Assembly (NCBI RefSeq): GCF_040564635.1
Contig: NZ_CP159837.1
Coordinates: 2,049,001-2,113,000, forward strand
DNA: 64,000 nucleotides
Source: Planktothricoides raciborskii GIHE-MW2
GTDB taxonomy: Bacteria; Cyanobacteriota; Cyanobacteriia; Cyanobacteriales; Laspinemataceae
Direction: 5' to 3'
Positions within the stretch are counted from its first letter, which is position 1; each line of letters opens with the position of its first letter. This document shows, piece by piece, positions 1-8,280 of this stretch. Made by a program: the position numbers and the translations under genes. Under the pieces are notes generated by a model, which searched no databases, was not told where the DNA came from, and worked only from the letters and a program-made list of their open reading frames with translations.

Positions 1-1300
1 CATCCTAATGTAGCAACCAGTCTGAATAACTTGGCAGCACTCTACAACTCCCAAGCACGCTACGCGGAAGCTGAACCTCTCTGTCTACATGCATTAACAA
101 TGAGAAAACGCCTATTTAATGGCGATCATCCTGATGTGGCACAAAGTCTGAATAACTTGGCATATCTCTACCACTCCCAAGCACGCGACTCTGAAGCTGA
201 ACCTCTCTACAAACAGGCATTACAGATGAGAAAACGCCTATTTAATGGCGATCATCCTGATGTGGCACAAAGTCTGAATAACTTGGCAACACTCTACAAA
301 TCCCAAGGACGCTACTCTGAGGCTGAACCTCTCCACAAACAGGCATTAGAGATGAGAAAACGCCTATTTACAGGCGACCATCCTAATGTGGCAACCAGTC
401 TGAATAACTTGGCAGAAATCTACCATTCCCAAGGACACTACTCTAAGGCTGAACCTCTCTACAAACAGGCATTAGAGATGACAAAACGCCTATTTAATGG
501 CGACCATCCCTATGTGGCAACCAGTCTGAATAACTTGGCATATCTCTACAAATCCCAAGGACGCTACGCCGAAGCTGAACCTCTTTACAAGCAGGCATTA
601 GAGATGACAAAACGCCTATTTAATGGCGACCATCCTGATGTGGCAATCAGTCTGAATAACTTGGCATATCTCTACAAATCCCAAGCACGCTACGCCGAAG
701 CTGAACCTCTCTGCATACAGGCATTAGAGATGACAAAACGCCTATTTCAAGGCGATCATGCTGATGTGGCACTCAGTCTGAATAACTTGGCAGCACTCTA
801 TGATTCTCAAGGACGCTACACAGAAGCTGAACCTCTCTACAAACAGGCTTTAGAGATGAGAAAACGTCTCTTTAAAGGCCAGCATTCTTATCTAGCAGAC
901 AGTCTAAATAACTTGGCATTCCTCTACAAGTCCCAAGGACGCTATTCTGAAGCTGAACCTCTCTACAAACAGGCATTACAGATGAGAAAACGCCTATTTA
1001 ATGGCGACCATCCTGATGTGGCAATCAGTCTGAATAACTTGGCAGAACTTTACTACTCCCAAGGACGCTACGCGGAAGCTGAACCTCTCTACAAACAGGC
1101 GTTAGAGATGACAAAACGCCTATTTAATGGCGACCATCCCTATGTAGGAACCAGTCTGAATAACTTGGCAGAACTTTACAGAACCCAAGGACGCTACGCG
1201 GATGCTGAACCTCTGCACAAACAGGCGTTAGAGATGAGAAAACGCCTATTTTCTAGCGACCATCCTGATGTGGCAGGCAGTCTGAATAACTTGGCATTAC
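1..1300 (+). repeat. Tandem 126-bp repeats encoding TPR units
   Basis: About ten consecutive 126-bp units (42 codons) are near identical at the DNA level, for example the recurring AGTCTGAATAACTTGGCA. Such uniformity implies recent duplication or gene conversion, so copy number probably varies between strains and assemblies may collapse here. Confidence 0.9.
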
Positions 1301-3462
1301 TCTTAATTGCTACAAACCAGCCCCAAGAAGCATTTGATAAAATGCAAGAAGCCATTGAAATGGAGACTCGCTTGATCCGTCGTAATTTTGCTTTTAGTTC
1401 AGAACAAGAACGACTGCAATCAATTAAAAATAATCGACCAAGTTTTGATGCTTTCCTCTCCTTAGTTTCTCAATATTTCTCCGACTCTCCCGAACAAGTC
1501 CAAAAAGCCTTAGATGTCGTTCTCAACCGTAAATCTCTCACCGCAGCCGCGTTAGCCGCCTTTAATTTTGCCATCCATAGTCAACGCTATGCTCACCTCA
1601 AACCCCTATTTAATGATCTCCAGTCAAAGCAACAACAACTTTATCACCGTCGATATAACCCACCCCTTCCCGAACCGGAACAACCCATAGAACTTTATCG
1701 CATTCGTTTGCGAAACTATCAAAAAGATATTGCCGAATTAGAACAACAATGTCAACAGTTAGAAAAGCAGCTTTCCGCCGAAGTTCCCGAAATTCGACTC
1801 GACCATCAAACCCTCGATCGCCGCGCCGTTGCCTTAGAATTACCCCCTAATACGGTATTAGTAGAATATGTGCGGTTTGATCGCTATAATTTTACAGCCC
1901 CCAAAGGTGAAAAGTGGCAATCTGCCGAATATTGGGCGTTTATTTTACCTGCCCAAAAACCCGATGCGGTGCAGATGATTCCATTAGGACCAGCGCAACC
2001 GATTGATAATTTAATTGAAAAAGTGCGAAAAGTTTTATCCTTAGAAAATCCACCATCCACAATGGCAAGAGGAGGCGCGAAAAAAGGAAGTCAAACCCAA
2101 TTAAACCCTTATGAATATCATCCCCAAGAACCCAACGCATTACGCGAAAAAATCTTTAGTCCTCTCGTTTATATCCTACAAAATTATCAAAACATTCTGA
2201 TAGCTCCCGATTCCGAATTAAGCCTAATTCCCTTTGGAGTTTTGCCCGTCGATGAAACCGGCCAACAATTATTAAGAGATAAGTATCAAATCAGTTATCT
2301 CAGTAGTGGGCGAGATGTCTTAAGATGGAAACTGGAGACAGACCGTAAAGCTTCGGAATCCTTAATTATTGCCAATCCTAATTTTGACTATCCCAATCCT
2401 CCTAGTTTAACGAAATCTCCAACGGAAGGTTTAACGAAATCGGGAGTTTATCACAGCACCAAACCCGTTTTAAAAAGCCTATCTGCCGAGGGATTTGATC
2501 CCCTTCCCGAAACAGAACCCCTAGCCCAAACCATCGCCAAAAAATTAAACATTCCCAACTTATATTTAGGCGATAAAGCTCTCGAAACCCTGTTTTCTCA
2601 AACCTCCTGTCCGCGCTTTTTATTAATCGCGACTCATGGAGATTATGAAGCAGAAGATCCCTATTTTAAATTAACCTATCAATTGCTCAACTGTCCATCA
2701 GAAGAAGAAGCTAACAATCAGATATCACAAAATCGGGATTTAGTCAATCCCCAACTGCTGCTAGTGATGGAAACACAAGCCGAAACTTTTGTCAAACAAG
2801 GGAAACAAGACCACGCCCAATGGTTAAGAAACTTTGCCGAAAAAGTGTCAGAAGAATATAAAATATCCCGCGCACCCAATCCTATAGAAAACCCTTTTAA
2901 TCGCTTTGCCGTTGCACCTGGTAATAATGCCATGATTCGGGGTTATTTAGCCTTTGCGGGGGCAAATACTTGGCGAAAAGGGCAGTCATTACCCCTCGAA
3001 GCAGGCAAAGGCAGACTATTAGCTCAGGATATCGCGGGCATTGATTTATGGGAAAATGAATTAACCATTTTAATTGCTTGTCAAACCGGCTTAGGAGATG
3101 TGCAATCAGGGGAGGGTGTTTTCGGGTTACGGCGGGCTTTTGCGGTAGCGGGATGTAAGGCTTTAATTATGAGTTTGTGGTCAGTTCCTACCCGTGTATC
3201 GCTGTTATTAATGGATGAATTTTTAAATCACGTTCAGCAGGGTTTAGGCAAGCGAGAATCTCTGGTTAAAGCCCAAAATTATATCCGCAATCTCACCATT
3301 CACAAGTTACAAGAGTTAAACTTAACGGGCGATCGCGATATTTTGGGTGAGTTTAAGGATAAAAGAATGCTTTCCCAGGAGTTTATGGACAATAACCCCG
3401 ATTATAAATTATTATCTCATCCCTATTTTTGGGGTGCCTGGATTTCTCAGGGGGAATTGTAA
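1..3462 (+). CDS. TPR-CHAT protein (caspase-like peptidase), 5' end outside window
   Basis: The frame is open from base 1, so the gene starts upstream and 1,153 residues are visible. Residues 1-462 are eleven TPR units of 42 residues, each following a pattern like SLNNLAxLYxSQGRYxEAEPL. The first ten are almost identical; the eleventh has diverged. A helical linker rich in Gln and Glu follows (about 530-600). The C-terminal CHAT domain carries the expected dyad: His879 in an ATHG motif and Cys1027 in an ACQTGLGD motif, followed by the typical SLWSVP strand and a final PYFWGAWI. CHAT proteins are cysteine peptidases related to caspases and separases; TPRs normally recruit partners or substrates. 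Substrate and role here are unknown. It ends 121 bp before a convergent DUF29 gene. Confidence 0.93.
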   Translation, partial: HPNVATSLNNLAALYNSQARYAEAEPLCLHALTMRKRLFNGDHPDVAQSLNNLAYLYHSQARDSEAEPLYKQALQMRKRLFNGDHPDVAQSLNNLATLYKSQGRYSEAEPLHKQALEMRKRLFTGDHPNVATSLNNLAEIYHSQGHYSKAEPLYKQALEMTKRLFNGDHPYVATSLNNLAYLYKSQGRYAEAEPLYKQALEMTKRLFNGDHPDVAISLNNLAYLYKSQARYAEAEPLCIQALEMTKRLFQGDHADVALSLNNLAALYDSQGRYTEAEPLYKQALEMRKRLFKGQHSYLADSLNNLAFLYKSQGRYSEAEPLYKQALQMRKRLFNGDHPDVAISLNNLAELYYSQGRYAEAEPLYKQALEMTKRLFNGDHPYVGTSLNNLAELYRTQGRYADAEPLHKQALEMRKRLFSSDHPDVAGSLNNLALLLIATNQPQEAFDKMQEAIEMETRLIRRNFAFSSEQERLQSIKNNRPSFDAFLSLVSQYFSDSPEQVQKALDVVLNRKSLTAAALAAFNFAIHSQRYAHLKPLFNDLQSKQQQLYHRRYNPPLPEPEQPIELYRIRLRNYQKDIAELEQQCQQLEKQLSAEVPEIRLDHQTLDRRAVALELPPNTVLVEYVRFDRYNFTAPKGEKWQSAEYWAFILPAQKPDAVQMIPLGPAQPIDNLIEKVRKVLSLENPPSTMARGGAKKGSQTQLNPYEYHPQEPNALREKIFSPLVYILQNYQNILIAPDSELSLIPFGVLPVDETGQQLLRDKYQISYLSSGRDVLRWKLETDRKASESLIIANPNFDYPNPPSLTKSPTEGLTKSGVYHSTKPVLKSLSAEGFDPLPETEPLAQTIAKKLNIPNLYLGDKALETLFSQTSCPRFLLIATHGDYEAEDPYFKLTYQLLNCPSEEEANNQISQNRDLVNPQLLLVMETQAETFVKQGKQDHAQWLRNFAEKVSEEYKISRAPNPIENPFNRFAVAPGNNAMIRGYLAFAGANTWRKGQSLPLEAGKGRLLAQDIAGIDLWENELTILIACQTGLGDVQSGEGVFGLRRAFAVAGCKALIMSLWSVPTRVSLLLMDEFLNHVQQGLGKRESLVKAQNYIRNLTIHKLQELNLTGDRDILGEFKDKRMLSQEFMDNNPDYKLLSHPYFWGAWISQGEL

Positions 3463-3506
3463 TTAAAAAACCTCAAGGGAGACGATATATTGTGTCTAGG
3501 GGAATA

Positions 3507-3571
3507 GAAACCGGGTTTTTGCATAGATATCTAGTTTGACACCAAAAATTTTGATAATAAACCCGGTTTCT
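3507..3571. repeat. Inverted pair of GAAACCGGGTTT-type repeats
   Basis: GAAACCGGGTTTTT at 3507-3520 faces AAACCCGGTTTCT at 3559-3571 across about 38 bases. It lies between two convergent genes and can form a hairpin, so it may act as a terminator for either. The same palindromic core recurs around 8.0, 47.7, 49.5, 50.9 and 53.1-53.3 kb, marking it as a dispersed repeat. Confidence 0.75.
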
Positions 3572-3582
3572 TTTATATGTCA

Positions 3583-4080
3583 TTACTCCTTATTTTCGCC
3601 ATTTTCGGCAGGCTCATTATCAGCCGGTAAAAATTCAGGGTTAAGCACTTCTTCTTTAGTAAAGGGAGACTCTGGAGGAAATATCTGGATGGATAAACCA
3701 GTTTCAGCGGCGGCTAGTTCTCTCGCATCTTGATAGGATTCATTAAAAATATCTTCAAAAAACCGATATAAACTCGGACTGGTTTTGAAGGTATCTTCGA
3801 GGCGAATACGATGTTCTCGAATGGTGTAATTCCAACTATTTGTTAGTTTTTCATGCTGATATTTATACTTGAGTAAGTGCATGAGAAGTATCCGCAGATT
3901 ACTTTTTAAAGCATTTTTATCGCTTCTACCCATACTTTCCAATTCCTCAAGTAAGTTTTCTAAATCGATTTCGGCAAAATTTCCCTCTTTTAATAAGTTG
4001 ATATTTGTCTGTAACCACAGATAAAAATCCTGTTCATAAAGGGATGTTGTTGCCGTTGTGATTGATTGGATAGCTGTCAT
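3583..4080 (-). CDS. DUF29 family protein, copy 1
   Basis: A 165-residue soluble protein of the DUF29 family, abundant in cyanobacteria and of unknown function. The family pattern is visible: LYEQDFYLWLQ near the start, LLEELESMG at about residues 44-52, then helices with LKSNLRILL and SWNYTIREHR. It differs from the copy at 7354-7839 at about 11 of the first 157 residues. The upstream 60 bases (TTGTTTGACTC, TATATAAGTNTAACAG) are also shared, so the duplicated segment includes the promoter region. The C-terminal dozen residues differ between the copies. The start is the ATG at 4080, at the same place as in the paralogue. The two copies bracket the 4.1-7.3 kb accessory segment. Confidence 0.9.
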   Translation of the reverse strand: MTAIQSITTATTSLYEQDFYLWLQTNINLLKEGNFAEIDLENLLEELESMGRSDKNALKSNLRILLMHLLKYKYQHEKLTNSWNYTIREHRIRLEDTFKTSPSLYRFFEDIFNESYQDARELAAAETGLSIQIFPPESPFTKEEVLNPEFLPADNEPAENGENKE

Positions 4081-4349
4081 TTTGTTTGACTCCCTTTCTT
4101 TTCTATATATAAGTCTAACAGATTTTATGATTTATGCATATATCGGTGAAATCAACCGGGTTTCTGTTATAATTAAGGCAGACTCACCCAGCGTTAACTA
4201 AGAAACCAGATCGATAAATGTAATTTTTTTGATTGGCGATCGCTGTTTGGTAAATATGGTTGTTGTATAATATTGTATATCAGTATATAATATTATTGAG
4301 CGATCGCCAGTTCAATCGATATATAAAATTATTTTATTCCGGTAAAATT

Positions 4350-4586
4350 ATGAAATATCTAAACCTAGAGGAACCCGATATCACCCTAACAGCAATTGTT
4401 GATGAAATAGCTGTTAACCAGTCTGAAGTTATTATTACTCGCAACGGTTTACCAGTTGCTCGGATTGTTCCCTATTCGCTTCCTGATGCAACGGGGAAAA
4501 ATTATCCCCTGCGAGGAATGCCAATCAAAATTGCCGCCGATTTTGATGAACCAATGCCTGAAGGGACGCTTTGGGAGAATGAATGA
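4350..4586 (+). CDS. Phd/YefM-type antitoxin
   Basis: A 78-residue protein starting MKYLNLEE. It has the Phd/YefM core: a helix with AIVDEIAVNQ, then EVIITRNGLPVARIVPY, the usual strand pair of these DNA-binding antitoxins. The C-terminal tail (EPMPEGTLWE) is the toxin-neutralising type of segment. The frame is open 90 bases further upstream, but that extension comes from AT-rich intergenic sequence and does not resemble the family, so the ATG at 4350 is preferred. The stop overlaps the next start (ATGA at 4583-4586), the standard antitoxin-toxin arrangement. The toxin downstream is broken, so this is probably an orphaned antitoxin that may still autoregulate. Confidence 0.85.
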   Translation: MKYLNLEEPDITLTAIVDEIAVNQSEVIITRNGLPVARIVPYSLPDATGKNYPLRGMPIKIAADFDEPMPEGTLWENE

Positions 4587-4786
4587 TTTTACTCGATACT
4601 CATGTTTGGTTATGGCTACTTGACGAGCCGCGTCAATTGTCGGATGCTGCACGCACAGCCAACAGCGCAACAAAAATCAGGTATCGCGTTGGGTTTCGCT
4701 CGGCTCAACCCAATCGACATGAAAAAAAATTACTACTCAATACTTTGAATGAGTTTAATGTTATTTCTCAGCCATTCATTGACTAA
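4583..4786 (+). pseudogene. Truncated VapC-like PIN-domain toxin
   Basis: The first 26 residues are a clear PIN-domain start: MILLDTHVWLWLLDEP with the first catalytic Asp (D5), then LSDAART. After about base 4660 the reading frame no longer looks like a PIN domain: the later acidic residues and the SxWE-type segment are missing, and the rest reads as repeat-like sequence to a stop at 4786. VapC toxins are Mg-dependent RNases of about 130 residues and need all acidic residues, so this one should be inactive. It is translationally coupled to the antitoxin at 4350. The break is probably an insertion or deletion near 4660. Confidence 0.8.
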
Positions 4787-4933
4787 AACTTGCACCTCAA
4801 TCTTTTTCTGTTCAGCAATTTTTGTCACAAACTGCTCGACATCGGGATCGAGATAAATGGGATAATGAAGTTTAGCATCAGGATGGTAAAATTTACCTTC
4901 TTCTGCTTTGGAAAAGTCATACTCTGATTTCAT
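4733..4933 (-). CDS. BrnA/CopG-like antitoxin, orphan
   Basis: A 66-residue protein with the pattern of a small cyanobacterial antitoxin family: MKSEYDFSKAEEGKF, then a strand with LHYPIYLDPDVEQF and a final helix VQVLVNEWLRNNI, as in ribbon-helix-helix regulators. It reads towards the broken VapC and overlaps its 3' end. No toxin-like frame lies within several hundred bases on its own strand, so it is an orphan. Recognition rests on general shape; the exact family is uncertain. Confidence 0.65.
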   Translation of the reverse strand: MKSEYDFSKAEEGKFYHPDAKLHYPIYLDPDVEQFVTKIAEQKKIEVQVLVNEWLRNNIKLIQSIE

Positions 4934-5258
4934 AATTGCCTTTTTCGGGAAATGTTGTAGTTATTTTTGATATCATTTTAGCTTGTCGGTGCTTCCTCTT
5001 GTAAAATTTTATAAAAAAATAAACATTTTTTTGCTATCAAATAATGTGGCTAATCAACAACAATAAAATTAAATAGTAAATATCGATATTTTTTCTATTA
5101 AGTTTTTGATAACGGCTTTCTTCAGACCAGTCTTTGAGCATCAACAATGTATCTAAACTTCTGACTTATTTATTTTTGATTTGCCAGCCTTGACAAATAT
5201 ACTGATTCATGCTAAAATATTTACTCAAGTAATAAATAAAAATGTGAGGTTATTTAGT
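4934..5258. other. AT-rich intergenic region upstream of the GHKL ATPase
   Basis: About 325 very AT-rich bases with no credible gene. It must carry promoters for the orphan antitoxin (leftward) and the ATPase (rightward). A ribosome-binding-like TGAGGT lies at 5244-5249, ten bases before the ATG at 5259. Confidence 0.5.
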
Positions 5259-7247
5259 ATGGCAGAAAATAATCGTATAATTTCTTGCCGTGTTAGTTAC
5301 AAACATATTTTGCGTGAATTATCTGTTAACAGAAAAGATCCCTGTGAAGTAATTCGCGAACTAATTTCCAACTCTTATGATGCTTTAGCATCTGTTATTG
5401 AAATATATCCTTTACTTCAATATGATGGGTTTATCTTTATTGATAATGGGACTGGGATAAGCTCTGAAGAAGAAGTTAATGGAGTAACGCCAATGGATGC
5501 TTTCTTCTCAATAGGTCTTTCAACCAAAACTCTTGGGAAATCTATAGGCTACAAATGTCAAGGATCAAAACTTTGCTTTGCTTCACGAAAATTTGCACTT
5601 ATTACCCGATGCCAAGAGGACAATGAATCTTGCTGGCGTTCTGTAATTATAGATAATCCAAAAGATACTTTAGATTCTGAACAGCACAACATTACAGATC
5701 AAGACGATACAAAACCTTGGTTAACATTAAGAAAACTACTACCTCAACCAGATGCTCGAACAGTTGCTATTATTCAACATTTAGATGAGACATATTTTAA
5801 ATCAAATTTAAAAACCGGAACCATAATTATTGTAATAGGTTTAGAAGTAGATAACTTTTCCAGCTATTACGGTACAGATAAAGACTATCCCTATATAAAA
5901 AGTTATATTAGATTTTCTACTAGACATGGGGATGTCAGAATTTTAGATTCTGAGAGAACAGGATTTAGTGAGCAAGAAGCTGAACATTTTAAAAAATCAT
6001 CTCCTACATATAATGATAAATGCCAACTTTTTATTTGGAATTGCAATAAAGAACAATTAGAAGAGATCCCTCCTGGATATCCATACATTGACAAACCGAA
6101 ATTTCTTCCCGGTATGGAAGATTATATCTGGAAAACGCCAGCCGAAATAAAGCAACTCAGGTCAGGTAGATTTTATTATCGTAAAGCTCAGGTGTTTAAA
6201 TTTAGCGGAACTATGTATTCTCTGGTGTTCGCTATTGATGGAAACCGAAGAGCTTTAGACCACTATGAAGAATTAGATCGTCAAGGAAAAAAGAGGTCTG
6301 GTATTGGGTTTAGTTCACAAAGAGGAACGTTTGTTTGTTCTGAAGGACTAAAAATATGTCCTTATAATGAAATTTTTAGTCATAGTTTATTGCAGGATTA
6401 TCGGGTTTTAAGTGATAGTAAAGCTATGACACATTATGTATTTATGATTAATGGTAGCTTCCCGCTAGTCACCGACCGAAATTCCTTAAGTGAATCATCA
6501 ATTAAAACTCTAAAAAGTGAACAATTTTTAGAAAATATCAAAAAATTTTTAGATCAAGCTTGGAATGAAAGCAAGGTTTTCAGCGAGTTGATACAAAGCC
6601 TAAGAAATAAAATTAGTGAAGCCAAAATCGACGTTCAAGTCAAACAATTTAATGACGCAAAAAAATTAATCCGTCAAAGAGATAATTTTTATATTTTAGA
6701 TGTTGAAGTTTTAAAAGGTAAAAAGTTTTTTGTTCCTAGTGTCGGAGAAGAACATGGAGTAGGTGCATTATATACACTATTAGCTCATTTTGTTCCTGCT
6801 CATTCTCCCTACTCTAAGTTTTGGTTAAGACCTTTAAATTTTTCCGGTCAAGGAATTGACAGTTTAGCAGCAGAATTTAATGATGATGAATTAAAAGAAG
6901 AACTTAAAGGCTTGGAATATAAATATACATTTTCAACCGATGAGTTATTTAACCATCCATTAGTAGTGACCGATCAAATTGTATGTTGGGAACTGGATCA
7001 ATATGTAGAAGAGAATAATAATGTAGTTGCTGATGGAGATTATGTGGGAGAAATTTCATTTTCTGATGAGTTAAAGGATATAGGATGTGAAATTACTAAT
7101 ATACAAAATAAAGCGGGTTCATGTCATAATTCTAATATTAAAGTCATTTGCTTAAAAAATTTAATAACTAAAACTTTCCAGTGTGAATGGAGAAAAGGTT
7201 TTAGCATTTTAGCTTCACAATCATCATCGAGGAAACGATCCAGATAG
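5259..7247 (+). CDS. GHKL (Hsp90/MutL/histidine kinase-type) ATPase of unknown role
   Basis: A 662-residue protein with an N-terminal Bergerat-fold ATPase. The N box is E34-LIS-N38 followed by D41-A; the G1 box is D62-NGTG; the next loop is IGYKCQGSKLCF. This resembles the MORC/Hsp90-like group, in which ATP closes a lid and dimerises the protein, rather than two-component kinases. Residues after about 230 are unrecognised and contain no obvious nuclease motif. The frame is open to a TTG at 5181, but the ATG at 5259 has TGAGGT ten bases upstream and starts just before the conserved region. The gene is markedly AT-rich compared with the flanking DNA and sits alone between two DUF29 copies beside broken toxin-antitoxin genes, suggesting horizontal acquisition. 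A defence role is possible but unproven. Confidence 0.8.
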   Translation: MAENNRIISCRVSYKHILRELSVNRKDPCEVIRELISNSYDALASVIEIYPLLQYDGFIFIDNGTGISSEEEVNGVTPMDAFFSIGLSTKTLGKSIGYKCQGSKLCFASRKFALITRCQEDNESCWRSVIIDNPKDTLDSEQHNITDQDDTKPWLTLRKLLPQPDARTVAIIQHLDETYFKSNLKTGTIIIVIGLEVDNFSSYYGTDKDYPYIKSYIRFSTRHGDVRILDSERTGFSEQEAEHFKKSSPTYNDKCQLFIWNCNKEQLEEIPPGYPYIDKPKFLPGMEDYIWKTPAEIKQLRSGRFYYRKAQVFKFSGTMYSLVFAIDGNRRALDHYEELDRQGKKRSGIGFSSQRGTFVCSEGLKICPYNEIFSHSLLQDYRVLSDSKAMTHYVFMINGSFPLVTDRNSLSESSIKTLKSEQFLENIKKFLDQAWNESKVFSELIQSLRNKISEAKIDVQVKQFNDAKKLIRQRDNFYILDVEVLKGKKFFVPSVGEEHGVGALYTLLAHFVPAHSPYSKFWLRPLNFSGQGIDSLAAEFNDDELKEELKGLEYKYTFSTDELFNHPLVVTDQIVCWELDQYVEENNNVVADGDYVGEISFSDELKDIGCEITNIQNKAGSCHNSNIKVICLKNLITKTFQCEWRKGFSILASQSSSRKRSR

Positions 7248-7329
7248 TTATCTATAAATTGAGAATCTAGGTTGGATTGAGGTACAAAAACCAACTCATT
7301 TGAACCTTTTATATTTCCCTGGGTTTAGC

Positions 7330-7357
7330 GTAGGGATACGATATATCGTGTCCCTAC
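7330..7357. repeat. 28-bp near-perfect palindrome
   Basis: GTAGGGATACGATATATCGT continues into GTCCCTAC and is self-complementary apart from one wobble position. It covers the 3' end of DUF29 copy 2 and faces the end of the ATPase gene. A relic (GACGATATATTGTGTC) sits at the equivalent place beside DUF29 copy 1 (about 3481), so it was part of the duplicated unit. Confidence 0.7.
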
Positions 7358-7839
7358 TCATTATTTTTAGGCTCATTATCAGCCGGTAAAAAGTCAGGGT
7401 TAAGCACTTCTTCTCTAGTAAAGGGAGACTCTGGGGGAAATATCTGGATGGATAAACCCGTTTCATCGGCGGCCAGTTCTCTCGCATCTTGATAAGATTC
7501 ATTAAAAATCTCTTCAAAAAACCGATATAAACTCGGACTGGTTTTGAAAGTATCTTCGAGGCGAATACGATGTTCTCGAATGGTGTAATTCCAACTATTT
7601 GTTAGTTTTTTATGCTGATATTTATACTTGAGTAATTGCATGATAAGTATCCGCAGATTACTTTTTAAAGCATTTTTATCGTTTTTCCCCATGCTTTCTA
7701 ATTCCTCAAGTAAGTTGTCTAAATCGATTTCGGCAAAATTTCCCTCTTTTAATAATTTGATATTCGTCTGTAACCACAGATAAAAATCTTGTTCATAAAG
7801 GGATGTTGTTGCCGTTGTGATTGATTGGATCGCTGTCAT
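7354..7839 (-). CDS. DUF29 family protein, copy 2
   Basis: A 161-residue DUF29 protein, about 93% identical to the product of 3583-4080 over the shared 157 residues. It has the same MTAIQSITTATTSLYEQDF start, the LLEELESMG core and the IREHRIRLEDTF segment. Most differences are conservative (E/D, K/R, L/I), so both copies look maintained by selection. The upstream TTGTTTGACTCTC segment matches that of copy 1. Function unknown. It is convergent with the GHKL ATPase and ends 107 bp after it. Confidence 0.9.
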   Translation of the reverse strand: MTAIQSITTATTSLYEQDFYLWLQTNIKLLKEGNFAEIDLDNLLEELESMGKNDKNALKSNLRILIMQLLKYKYQHKKLTNSWNYTIREHRIRLEDTFKTSPSLYRFFEEIFNESYQDARELAADETGLSIQIFPPESPFTREEVLNPDFLPADNEPKNNE

Positions 7840-8280
7840 TTTGTTTGACTCTCTTTTTTTTCTCTATATAAGTGTAACAGTATTTATATTGTAGGGTGGG
7901 CTATTTTATTTTTGGATAGTGGTTGGCAGCGGATGGGTTGACTATTTTCTGCATAAGATAATTCTTTTATCCGCTGCCAATATCCGCTGCCAATTAGAGA
8001 TAATTTCACCACAAAGACACAAAGGACACAAAGAGAAGAAACCGGGTTTCTTTTATGTCACCCACCGATAACCGTTATTTTCACCACAGAAACCCGGTTT
8101 CTCGGTTATCTGCGAGGACTTAGAAACCGGGTTTCTTTTATGCTGAAAACAGATAACTTTTGATATTCACGACAGAAACCCGGTTTCTGAACCCCCACCA
8201 AGGACAGAGAAAAATTGCGCCATGTTTGCGTTATGATAAGGTCGATAAAAATCTTTAACCTAAAAAAAAGGTGAAATTCT
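7840..8280. repeat. Intergenic repeat array with four GAAACC(C/G)GGTTTCT palindromes
   Basis: This 440-bp gap holds four copies of the dispersed palindrome, at 8038-8051, 8089-8102, 8123-8136 and 8175-8188, in alternating orientation. A copy of the CACCACAAAGACACAAAGGA-type repeat lies at about 8010. There is no credible gene. The last 30 bases carry AAAAAAGGTGAAATTCT, which supplies the ribosome site for the GTG at 8281. Confidence 0.75.

Noticed and set aside
1-1300. CRISPR-like repeat array
   Set aside because: The 126-bp units have no unique spacers and are an open TPR coding frame.
5181-5258. TTG start for the GHKL ATPase
   Set aside because: No ribosome site and AT-rich intergenic codons; ATG 5259 has TGAGGT at the right distance.
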